64,000 nt of DNA from contig JAKSKU010000003.1 of NCBI GenBank assembly GCA_024401565.1, positions 1 through 64,000 on the forward strand, read 5' to 3'. The notes below the pieces were generated by a model. The model was given only the letters and a program-made list of their open reading frames with translations, did not search any database and was not told the DNA's origin. Made by a program: the position numbers and the translations under genes. Below, piece after piece: positions 1 to 8,170 of the stretch; positions within the stretch are counted from its first letter, which is position 1; the number at the start of each line of letters is the position of its first letter. The stretch is from Paludibacteraceae bacterium. GTDB lineage: Bacteria; Bacteroidota; Bacteroidia; Bacteroidales; Paludibacteraceae.

Positions 1-1053
1 GTTCTTGTCATGGTAGGCATAACCTTCTCCACCAAAATCATAGTTCTCCCAACGCCATGGCTTAGCTGCTGTGTTAGGTATGCTCTGCACCTCGTAAGGT
101 TCGCAGTTTTTGCAATCTTTTTTGTATTCAGATGTCATCGCATTCACGATATACTCACCTGCATAGTATGGAGACTTAGAAAGATTTCTCTCTGAACACT
201 CATATGAGAATGTCGATGACGGTTCATTCTTCTTACCCCAATTCCAGAAGCACCAGCTGACAAGCTGTGGAGCTCCGTTGTAATTAGTACACTCCTCAAG
301 GAACGCGTCTCCATTAGCAAAGTTATTAGGGCCGTTTCCGTCAAACTTTACAGTGCTCCATTCTGAAGCGATCACAGGGATAAACTTCTGAGCGTTGCGG
401 AATTCTCCCAATTTATGAAAATCAGTACCAGCATAATAATGGAACGAATACAAAACGTTATTCTTGTACTCATTTAGTGGGTCTGTGACTGGATTCATTA
501 TATTCTGGCTCCAGTTGTCAGTGTCAACAATCACCATAGCACTTGGCTGGTTCTTCAATATGGCTGGAATCACCTCCTTAGCATATTTCTTGACATTATT
601 CCAATCGCAGTCTGGCTCATTGCAGATCTCATACAGCACATGCTTGTAGCCATTATCCGCACAATACTCCGATATCTCTCCAAAGAAATCCTTGGCCTCT
701 TCGGTGTACTTGTTAGGATCAGCGCTATTAGCTCCGTTTTGTAGCAAATGCCAGTCGACGATACAGTACATGCCCTCAGCTGCAAGTTCCTTGATATAAT
801 CCTTTATTCTTTTCTTCCAAGAGTCTGGGTCACTCAGGTAAGAAATAGGTTCTGTAACATACATTGACAGACGCACAACATTGGCTCCATACTGGTGCAT
901 CAACTTCCAGTTGTTTTCTCCAAGGCATCCCTGAACCTCTCCGTAATGAAGCGAGAATGTCGACCATCCCTTCAACTGGATTGGATCACCGGTCTCTGAG
1001 CTTAGCTGATTGCCTACAAGTTTCAACTGGCCCCACTTAGCGACATAATTTTC
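1..1053 (-). repeat. GH5 polyprotein unit 3, incomplete at the window edge
   Basis: Repeats unit 2 across its GH5 domain and linker. It is one codon shorter within the variable patch (634-877), which shifts the offset from 2016 to 2013. Confidence 0.9.
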
Positions 1054-4000
1054 TGGTTTTTCTTTGACCACCACCTTTTTAGTAGAGACGGCTCCAAATG
1101 CAGTTGTCACCACTACTGTATATTCGCCAGGGGCCAAGTTTTCATCGATTGTCTTATACTTTGTTATTTCACCAGAGTAGACAACCTTATTATCGGCATC
1201 CTTGACTTCAAGCTTAGCGTCGGCTTTGTCGTCAAGTGTCACAGTAAACGATCCAAAAGTAGGATTAGGCGACACTGTAAACTCTAATGCGACGTCCTTC
1301 ATGTTTGTGAACACTAGAGGTCCGATTCCTGCTGAAGTACCGATGAATCTTACTCCCAACGTCTGCACGCCTGCCTCCTTAAACTCAAGCACCACCTCGT
1401 CTCTTCTTGTATCACCCAATACCGCGTCTACAAGCGACCAGCAGTCCCAAGGTGCAACCTTTTTATCGACATCTGAATCTGCGCAATCCTCGCCTTGCAT
1501 GAAATGCAACTTGTTAAAAGACAAGTCAGATAGATCATCAGCAGGACGTATGACACTTCCGTTTTTCTGATAGAATGCGATATCTCCTTCTCCCTTATAA
1601 TCTGACGTCACATAAGCCTGAACCTTATAATATCCAGGCTCCGCAACATCAACTGTATAGTTGATCCACTCGCCGTCCTCTATCAAATCAACGTTAGTGT
1701 AACCCTTATTCTCCAAACCTGTTCCCTTCATCGTCGCGTAGAACAAATCGACTCCTTCGTCAGGACGGCCGGAACCTGCGACTCCACAATATGTCTTACC
1801 TCCGTTCAACGATTTGTACGTAGACTTGCCATCTGCAGTGCATCCCACTTTTGTGCCGTCGTATGATGTGATTTTGCCATCGACAACAGTATAATATGGG
1901 TTCGCGGTACTCAAAATTCCATTTGTGTAAGCCCAAGAGTACGCGTCACTTTCATCATTGCCAACGCTATAATCCACAATTTCGCCGTCTCTATCAAACA
2001 CATACGCGCTTGAGTTCTTGTCATGGTAGGCATAACCTTCTCCACCAAAATCATAGTTCTCCCAACGCCATGGCTTAGCTGCTGTGTTAGGTATGCTCTG
2101 CACCTCGTAAGGTTCGCAGTTTTTGCAATCTTTTTTGTATTCAGATGTCATCGCATTCACGATATACTCACCTGCATAGTATGGAGACTTAGAAAGATTT
2201 CTCTCTGAACACTCATATGAGAATGTCGATGACGGTTCATTCTTCTTACCCCAATTCCAGAAGCACCAGCTGACAAGCTGTGGAGCTCCGTTGTAATTAG
2301 TACACTCCTCAAGGAACGCGTCTCCATTAGCAAAGTTATTAGGGCCGTTTCCGTCAAACTTTACAGTGCTCCATTCTGAAGCGATCACAGGGATAAACTT
2401 CTGAGCGTTGCGGAATTCTCCCAATTTATGAAAATCAGTACCAGCATAATAATGGAACGAATACAAAACGTTATTCTTGTACTCATTTAGTGGGTCTGTG
2501 ACTGGATTCATTATATTCTGGCTCCAGTTGTCAGTGTCAACAATCACCATAGCACTTGGCTGGTTCTTCAATATGGCTGGAATCACCTCCTTAGCATATT
2601 TCTTGACATTATTCCAATCGCAGTCTGGCTCATTGCAGATCTCATAAAGCACATGTTTGTAGCCATTATCCGCGCAATATTCGGAGATCTCTCCAAAGAA
2701 ATCCTTAGCTTTTTCTGAATATTCGTTAGGATCTGCAGAAGCATAGTAACCATACTGAACCAAATGCCAGTCGACAATGCAGTACATACCCTCTTCAGCA
2801 AGTTCGTCGATAAATCCCTTTACTAAACTCTTGCATCTATCTGGAGATTGTATATAAGCATTTGCTTCATTCACATACATCGCCAGACGCACTACATTGG
2901 CTCCATACTGGTGCATCAACTTCCAGTTGTTTTCTCCAAGGCATCCCTGAACCTCTCCGTAATGAAGCGAGAATGTCGACCATCCCTTCAACTGGATTGG
3001 ATCACCGGTCTCTGAGCTTAGCTGATTGCCTACAAGTTTCAACTGGCCCCACTTAGCGACATAATTTTCTGGTTTTTCTTTGACCACCACCTTTTTAGTA
3101 GAGACGGCTCCAAATGCAGTTGTCACCACTACTGTATATTCGCCAGGGGCCAAGTTTTCATCGATTGTCTTATACTTTGTTATTTCACCAGAGTAGACAA
3201 CCTTATTATCGGCATCCTTGACTTCAAGCTTAGCGTCGGCTTTGTCGTCAAGTGTCACAGTAAACGATCCAAAAGTAGGATTAGGCGACACTGTAAACTC
3301 TAATGCGACGTCCTTCATGTTTGTGAACACTAGAGGTCCGATTCCTGCTGAAGTACCGATGAATCTTACTCCCAACGTCTGCACGCCTGCCTCCTTAAAC
3401 TCAAGCACCACCTCGTCTCTTCTTGTATCACCCAATACCGCGTCTACAAGCGACCAGCAGTCCCAAGGTGCAACCTTTTTATCGACATCTGAATCTGCGC
3501 AATCCTCGCCTTGCATGAAATGCAACTTGTTAAAAGACAAGTCAGATAGATCATCAGCAGGACGTATGACACTTCCGTTTTTCTGATAGAATGCGATATC
3601 TCCTTCTCCCTTATAATCTGACGTCACATAAGCCTGAACCTTATAATATCCAGGCTCCGCAACATCAACTGTATAGTTGATCCACTCGCCGTCCTCTATC
3701 AAATCAACGTTAGTGTAACCCTTATTCTCCAAACCTGTTCCCTTCATCGTCGCGTAGAACAAATCGACTCCTTCGTCAGGACGGCCGGAACCTGCGACTC
3801 CACAATATGTCTTACCTCCGTTCAACGATTTGTACGTAGACTTGCCATCTGCAGTGCATCCCACTTTTGTGCCGTCGTATGATGTGATTTTGCCATCGAC
3901 AACAGTATAATATGGGTTCGCGGTACTCAAAATTCCATTTGTGTAAGCCCAAGAGTACGCGTCACTTTCATCATTGCCAACGCTATAATCCACAATTTCG

Positions 4001-5151
4001 CCGTCTCTATCAAACACATACGCGCTTGAGTTCTTGTCATGGTAGGCATAACCTTCTCCACCAAAATCATAGTTCTCCCAACGCCATGGCTTAGCTGCTG
4101 TGTTAGGTATGCTCTGCACCTCGTAAGGTTCGCAGTTTTTGCAATCTTTTTTGTATTCAGATGTCATCGCATTCACGATATACTCACCTGCATAGTATGG
4201 AGACTTAGAAAGATTTCTCTCTGAACACTCATATGAGAATGTCGATGACGGTTCATTCTTCTTACCCCAATTCCAGAAGCACCAGCTGACAAGCTGTGGA
4301 GCTCCGTTGTAATTAGTACACTCCTCAAGAAACGCGTCTCCATTAGCCAAGTTATTAGGACCGTTTCCGTCAAACCTAACAGTACTCCATTCTGAAGCGA
4401 TCACAGGGATAAACTTCTGCGCGTTGCGGAATTCTCCCAACCTATTATAATCAGTACCAGCATAGTAATGGAACGAATACAAAACGTTATTCTTGAACTC
4501 ATTTAGTGGGCTTGACACAGGGCTCATAATATTCTGGCTCCATTTGTCAGTGTCCACAATCACCATAGCGTTTGGCTGGTACTTCAATATGGCTGGGATC
4601 ACCTCCTTAGCATATTTCTTGACATTTTCCCAGTCGCAGTCTGGCTCATTGCAGATCTCATAAAGCACATGCTTGTAGCCATTATCCGCGCAATATTCGG
4701 AGATCTCTCCAAAGAAATCCTTGGCCGTTTCTGTATATTCGTTAGGGTCCGCAGAAGTATTGTAAGCAGCGTTTATCAAATGCCAATCTACGATACCGTA
4801 CATACCCTCTGCTGCAAGTTCAGTGATATATTTCTTTATTATACTTTTCCACTTGGCTGGACTACTCAGGTAGGTGTCGTTTGTGTTTACATACATAGAC
4901 AGACGCACGACATTGGCGCCATACTTATGCATCATTTTCCAGTTGCTTTCGCCAAGGCATCCTTGGACCTCTCCGTAGTGAAGTGAGAACGTTGACCATC
5001 CCTTCAACTGAATAGGATCGCCTGTCTCCGAACTTAGCTGATTGCCGACAAGTTTCAACTGGCCCCATTCAGCAATGTGGTTCTCAATATCATCTGCATT
5101 AGCAGCAAATGACATCGAAACGAATAAAGAAAGTGATAAAATTTTTTTCAT
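1..5151 (-). CDS. Triplicated multimodular GH5 endoglucanase with internal T9SS tails (C-terminus beyond window)
   Basis: The reading frame is open for 1717 codons from the ATG at 5151 to the left edge. A signal peptide (MKKILSLSLFVSMSFAANA) is followed by tandem units of GH5 catalytic domain, linker, CBM6-like domain and a T9SS-type sorting tail. Unit 1 carries acid/base E169 (in ICNEP) and nucleophile E254 (in ASEW); the matching pairs are E841/E926 in unit 2 and E1512/E1597 in unit 3. Tail-like segments at residues 618-691 and 1290-1363 contain SPNPT and end STKKVVVK, then run straight into the next GH5. The product should cleave beta-1,4-glucans such as cellulose, outside the cell or on its surface; the substrate is inferred from the family. 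The 707-aa gene upstream has the same architecture with one unit. Units share long identical DNA, so an assembly problem must be kept in mind. A Bacteroidetes -7 box lies at 5204-5211. Confidence 0.93.
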   Translation of the reverse strand, partial: MKKILSLSLFVSMSFAANADDIENHIAEWGQLKLVGNQLSSETGDPIQLKGWSTFSLHYGEVQGCLGESNWKMMHKYGANVVRLSMYVNTNDTYLSSPAKWKSIIKKYITELAAEGMYGIVDWHLINAAYNTSADPNEYTETAKDFFGEISEYCADNGYKHVLYEICNEPDCDWENVKKYAKEVIPAILKYQPNAMVIVDTDKWSQNIMSPVSSPLNEFKNNVLYSFHYYAGTDYNRLGEFRNAQKFIPVIASEWSTVRFDGNGPNNLANGDAFLEECTNYNGAPQLVSWCFWNWGKKNEPSSTFSYECSERNLSKSPYYAGEYIVNAMTSEYKKDCKNCEPYEVQSIPNTAAKPWRWENYDFGGEGYAYHDKNSSAYVFDRDGEIVDYSVGNDESDAYSWAYTNGILSTANPYYTVVDGKITSYDGTKVGCTADGKSTYKSLNGGKTYCGVAGSGRPDEGVDLFYATMKGTGLENKGYTNVDLIEDGEWINYTVDVAEPGYYKVQAYVTSDYKGEGDIAFYQKNGSVIRPADDLSDLSFNKLHFMQGEDCADSDVDKKVAPWDCWSLVDAVLGDTRRDEVVLEFKEAGVQTLGVRFIGTSAGIGPLVFTNMKDVALEFTVSPNPTFGSFTVTLDDKADAKLEVKDADNKVVYSGEITKYKTIDENLAPGEYTVVVTTAFGAVSTKKVVVKEKPENYVAKWGQLKLVGNQLSSETGDPIQLKGWSTFSLHYGEVQGCLGENNWKLMHQYGANVVRLAMYVNEANAYIQSPDRCKSLVKGFIDELAEEGMYCIVDWHLVQYGYYASADPNEYSEKAKDFFGEISEYCADNGYKHVLYEICNEPDCDWNNVKKYAKEVIPAILKNQPSAMVIVDTDNWSQNIMNPVTDPLNEYKNNVLYSFHYYAGTDFHKLGEFRNAQKFIPVIASEWSTVKFDGNGPNNFANGDAFLEECTNYNGAPQLVSWCFWNWGKKNEPSSTFSYECSERNLSKSPYYAGEYIVNAMTSEYKKDCKNCEPYEVQSIPNTAAKPWRWENYDFGGEGYAYHDKNSSAYVFDRDGEIVDYSVGNDESDAYSWAYTNGILSTANPYYTVVDGKITSYDGTKVGCTADGKSTYKSLNGGKTYCGVAGSGRPDEGVDLFYATMKGTGLENKGYTNVDLIEDGEWINYTVDVAEPGYYKVQAYVTSDYKGEGDIAFYQKNGSVIRPADDLSDLSFNKLHFMQGEDCADSDVDKKVAPWDCWSLVDAVLGDTRRDEVVLEFKEAGVQTLGVRFIGTSAGIGPLVFTNMKDVALEFTVSPNPTFGSFTVTLDDKADAKLEVKDADNKVVYSGEITKYKTIDENLAPGEYTVVVTTAFGAVSTKKVVVKEKPENYVAKWGQLKLVGNQLSSETGDPIQLKGWSTFSLHYGEVQGCLGENNWKLMHQYGANVVRLSMYVTEPISYLSDPDSWKKRIKDYIKELAAEGMYCIVDWHLLQNGANSADPNKYTEEAKDFFGEISEYCADNGYKHVLYEICNEPDCDWNNVKKYAKEVIPAILKNQPSAMVIVDTDNWSQNIMNPVTDPLNEYKNNVLYSFHYYAGTDFHKLGEFRNAQKFIPVIASEWSTVKFDGNGPNNFANGDAFLEECTNYNGAPQLVSWCFWNWGKKNEPSSTFSYECSERNLSKSPYYAGEYIVNAMTSEYKKDCKNCEPYEVQSIPNTAAKPWRWENYDFGGEGYAYHDKN
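634..877 (-). other. Variable patch in GH5 unit 3 (counterparts 2647-2893 and 4663-4909)
   Basis: Sequence on both sides is identical to unit 2, but inside the patch many bases differ and one codon is missing. The patch encodes the segment from RLxMYV through the VDWHL strand and its loop (LLQNGANSADPN here, LVQYGYYASADPN in unit 2, LINAAYNTSADPN in unit 1) to just before the catalytic NEP. In GH5 barrels these loops help form the substrate cleft. Confidence 0.85.
1054..3069 (-). repeat. GH5 polyprotein unit 2 (2016 bp)
   Basis: Begins at ENYVAKWGQ directly after the first internal sorting tail. It shares its 3' part with unit 1 (offset 2016) and its GH5 part with unit 3 (offset 2013), apart from the variable patch at 2647-2893. 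Confidence 0.9.
3070..5100 (-). repeat. GH5 polyprotein unit 1
   Basis: First unit after the signal peptide. From 3070 to about 4329 it matches unit 2 at an offset of 2016 bp without a mismatch in the stretches I compared; from 4330 to 5100 it is visibly diverged from units 2 and 3. Confidence 0.9.
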
Positions 5152-5203
5152 ACACAAATTAGAACTAAACTAATTATGATTATTGACACATAGTTTGTTG
5201 CCG

Positions 5204-5211
5204 CAAAGTTA
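5204..5211 (-). promoter_or_regulatory. Bacteroidetes -7 box for the GH5 polyprotein
   Basis: Reads TAACTTTG on the minus strand, an exact TAnnTTTG, about 52 bases before the ATG. No clear TTTG is seen at the -33 position. Confidence 0.6.
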
Positions 5212-5352
5212 GCACTAAATTCGTTAACACGGCGCGAATGTTTCATTTTTAACATTTTTTTTAACAAAAAAGGAGGGCAAGACCATGTATATTGACAGAG
5301 TGAAAGAAATAAACTCACGTGTCTTTGTAGTGTTTTATTTTTTGGAGAATGG

Positions 5353-5390
5353 GCATAAAAAAAGAGGGAGAGCAAATGCTCTCCCTCTGG
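5353..5390 (-). terminator. Rho-independent terminator of the 707-aa GH5 gene
   Basis: AGAGGGAGAGC and GCTCTCCCTCT form a perfect 11-bp stem around a 4-base loop, followed on the minus strand by a U-run. It lies just after the stop at 5418. Confidence 0.9.
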
Positions 5391-5417
5391 TTTTATAGAA
5401 ATCTAAAATTATTCAGA

Positions 5418-7541
5418 TTACTTTACAACCAACTTCTGAGTGTTAACACCACCGTTAGACTTAACAACTACAGAGTAAACACCTGCAGCCAAAGCCTTAT
5501 TGATAGTTGCAGCACCCTCGATCTCAGCTGAGTAAACAACCTGACCAGCAACGTTTACTACCTCAACCTGAGCCTTACCTGCCTCAGCAAGAGTTACAGT
5601 GAACTCACCTGAAGTTGGGTTAGGAGCGATAGTGAACTCAGCAGCAGAAATTGTCTCATTTGCATCGAACTCTGCAGGAACAATTGCATCAGGAAGCTTA
5701 GTGAATACTAGAGGTCCGATACCACCAGCAGGTGCATTGAACTGAACCTTCAAATCCTGAACACCATCCTTAACGAATACTACAACTGCAGACTCCTCAT
5801 CATCGATATCAAGACCTGGGTTGAATCCCCAACAATCCCAAGGAGCAGCAACTCTATCAATTGATGCATCAGCACAAGAAGCTGGCTTCTCAAAGTGAAT
5901 AGCTGTGTAATCCTCCTTGTTACCAAGATCCTGCTGTGAACGAGTGATGTTACCACGCTCCTGAGAGAATGAAAGACCACCCTGCTCACACTCTGCAGAT
6001 ACATAAGCTGATACCTTGTAGTAACCCTTCTCTGCAACGTTTACAGTATAGTTAACCCACTCATTCTCCTCAACCATACAAAGGTTGTTGTAACCCTTAT
6101 ACTTAAGTGGAGTACCAAGTAGAGAAGCAGAAGCCAAGTCAACACCCTCATCTGGACGACCTGAACCTGCGACACCAGCATACTTCTTACCAGCGTTCAA
6201 TGACAAGTAAGAGATCTTATTATCCCAAGTAGAGCACTCTACATCCTTCTGGTAACTCTCGATTGTCTTACCATCAGCTGAAACAGTATACCAAGGAGCC
6301 TTAGTCTTTAGCAACTGCATCTTATAAGCCTGTGAGAATGCGTCACACTCATCACCGATCTTATAATCCAAGTACTCACCCTCATCATCCTTCTTGTAAG
6401 CAGAACCGTTACCATCGTGGTAAGCGTATCCTTCACCACCGAAATCGTAGTAAGCCCACATCCAAGCATTATCCTCTGAGTTAGGAATCTCCTGAACTTC
6501 GTATGGTCCAACCTCTGGCATCTCGATATCAGGAATAAAGCCCTTCATCAACTTAACGGCGTACTCACCAACCTGAGCATTTGACTTAGAACCATCAAAC
6601 TTAGAAAGGTTCTCAGGCTTACACTCATTCTTAAATGTAGAAGAAGCCTCATTCTTCTTACCCCAGTTCCAGATACACCAGCTAACTAGCTGAGGAGCAA
6701 CTGTAGTCTTCTCACAGTCAGCGATCAAAGCATCACCGTTAGACTCACACATAGGACCATCTCCGTCGAAGTTTACAGCCGACCACTCAGATACGAATAC
6801 TGGAATAGACTTCTGAGCGCCACGGAAATCACCTAGCAAGTTAAAGTGAGCACAAGAATAGTAGTGGAATGAATACATTACATTATTCTTGAACTTAGAG
6901 TTAAGTGGCTGGTTGATTGGCTCAGTAATCTTCTGACACCATGAGTCAGTACCTACGATAACGATTGCGTTTGGCTGATTATCAAGGATTACAGGAATTA
7001 CGCTCTCTGCATATGTCTTGATATTACCCCAACCACAAGTTGGCTCGTTACATATTTCGTACAATACGTGCTTGTAACCCTTGTCCTTACAGTAAGAAGA
7101 AATCTCCTTAAAGAAATCCTTTGACTCATTAATGTGATCATTAGGATTACCAGAGTGACCGTTAGTCTCAAGTACGTGCCAGTCAACTAGACAGTACATA
7201 CCCTTATCTGCGATCTGATCGATATACTGCTTTACAGTCTTCTTCCATGAAGATGGATTAGAAAGGTAAGAATCAGTCTCATCAACGTACATAGCCAAAC
7301 GTACTACGTTTGCACCGTACTGCTTCATGATCTCCCACTGATTTGAACCTAGACATCCCTGAACCTCACCATAGTGAAGAGAGAAAGTAGACCAACCCTT
7401 CAACTGAATAGCCTCACCTGATGCAGAAGAAAGCTGGTTACCTACCAACTTAAGCTGTCCCCACTTCTCGATGAAGTTATCCTGAGCATTTGCTGCTACG
7501 GCCATAGACGCAACAGCTGCAAGTGATAAAATTTTTTTCAT
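5418..7541 (-). CDS. Secreted GH5 endoglucanase with CBM6-like domain and T9SS sorting tail
   Basis: A 707-residue single-unit version of the neighbouring polyprotein. Signal peptide is residues 1-20 (ends AANAQ). The GH5 domain spans about 25-330, with acid/base E166 in ICNEP and nucleophile E252 in VSEW. A linker leads to a CBM6-like beta-sandwich near 470-610 (ENEWVNYTV, GYYKVSAYV), then a type A sorting tail at about 632-707 with APNPTSG and final QKLVVK. It probably hydrolyses cellulose or related beta-glucans and is exported by T9SS; the fold and tail are seen, the substrate is inferred. Its end at the tail shows where each unit of the polyprotein once stopped. A weak -7-like box (CATATTTG, minus) lies at 7644-7651. 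Confidence 0.95.
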   Translation of the reverse strand: MKKILSLAAVASMAVAANAQDNFIEKWGQLKLVGNQLSSASGEAIQLKGWSTFSLHYGEVQGCLGSNQWEIMKQYGANVVRLAMYVDETDSYLSNPSSWKKTVKQYIDQIADKGMYCLVDWHVLETNGHSGNPNDHINESKDFFKEISSYCKDKGYKHVLYEICNEPTCGWGNIKTYAESVIPVILDNQPNAIVIVGTDSWCQKITEPINQPLNSKFKNNVMYSFHYYSCAHFNLLGDFRGAQKSIPVFVSEWSAVNFDGDGPMCESNGDALIADCEKTTVAPQLVSWCIWNWGKKNEASSTFKNECKPENLSKFDGSKSNAQVGEYAVKLMKGFIPDIEMPEVGPYEVQEIPNSEDNAWMWAYYDFGGEGYAYHDGNGSAYKKDDEGEYLDYKIGDECDAFSQAYKMQLLKTKAPWYTVSADGKTIESYQKDVECSTWDNKISYLSLNAGKKYAGVAGSGRPDEGVDLASASLLGTPLKYKGYNNLCMVEENEWVNYTVNVAEKGYYKVSAYVSAECEQGGLSFSQERGNITRSQQDLGNKEDYTAIHFEKPASCADASIDRVAAPWDCWGFNPGLDIDDEESAVVVFVKDGVQDLKVQFNAPAGGIGPLVFTKLPDAIVPAEFDANETISAAEFTIAPNPTSGEFTVTLAEAGKAQVEVVNVAGQVVYSAEIEGAATINKALAAGVYSVVVKSNGGVNTQKLVVK

Positions 7542-7843
7542 CTTCTTTTTATTTAGATAAATTTGTTAATTCCTTTTACGTTTTTGAATAAGTGAGATAT
7601 ACTACCTAAAACATAAGAACTCTTTCATCTTTGTTTCCGACTGCAAATATGCATCTATTTTTTCTAACAAAAAACAAATTTTCATTTTTTAATACTTTGA
7701 AATTGTTTTTAACAAATAGCAAAAACAACACAAAATAGCACCTAACACATTAAAATTCAAGATTATAAAAACACAACCAACTCCCAGCAAAATCTTAATG
7801 TGTGTTAAAAAACATATTTTTTTGCAAAAAATCTCATTTTTAT

Positions 7844-7874
7844 GTTGCAGAATACAAAATTAGTGCTACCTTTG
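7844..7874 (+). promoter_or_regulatory. Promoter of small-RNA-like element A
   Basis: A -33-like GTTG at 7844-7847 and TACCTTTG at 7867-7874 are 19 bases apart, the classic Bacteroidetes spacing. No protein gene follows on this strand. Confidence 0.7.
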
Positions 7875-7879
7875 CACTG

Positions 7880-7946
7880 TGTTTTTCATGGTATTAGATT
7901 TAAGGTTGGAAGATTGGAAGTCGAGAGGCTTCCTTCTTTTTTTGTT
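7880..7946 (+). ncRNA. Small-RNA-like element A
   Basis: After the promoter comes a core (TTTTTCATGGTATTAGATTT, then AAGGTT), then a 7-bp hairpin GGAAGTC-GAGA-GGCTTCC at 7916-7933 with a GNRA loop and a U-rich run. The layout is shared by element B at 16698-16782. I recall similar core sequences in Bacteroidales intergenic regions but cannot assign a family. It could be a stand-alone small RNA or an attenuated leader. The next 170 bases, up to the terminator at 8116, show no gene. Confidence 0.5.
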
Positions 7947-8115
7947 TTAAAGTCTCAAACTCTCATTTATTTCATAAACTTTAGGTCCTTAACGATCCCT
8001 ATTTTTGACAACAACCATAATCTCCAACTTTTATTCGTCTTACCCTATTTTCTGATATTTTCAATTTAGCATGCTCTATCCTATATAATGACTGATAGAT
8101 TTATCTAACGCATAT

Positions 8116-8156
8116 AAAAAAAGAGGGAAACTGAAAAACAGCTTCCCTCTTTTTTA
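8116..8156. terminator. Bidirectional terminator
   Basis: AGAGGGAA and TTCCCTCT arms (plus CTG/CAG) are flanked by an A-run on the left and a T-run on the right. It can end the minus-strand OmpA gene and any plus-strand transcript from element A. Confidence 0.85.
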
Positions 8157-8170
8157 TATGTCATAGTTTA

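Noticed and set aside
1..5151. Dismissing the GH5 repeats as a pure assembly artefact
   Set aside because: The three units carry three different versions of the variable patch and a one-codon length change while staying in frame, which a simple duplicated contig would not give. Unit count still needs read-level proof.
7842..8069. Plus-strand frame of 75 codons
   Set aside because: Its ATG lies upstream of the -7 box of element A, and it runs through the hairpin; codon use is not gene-like. A non-coding transcript is more likely.
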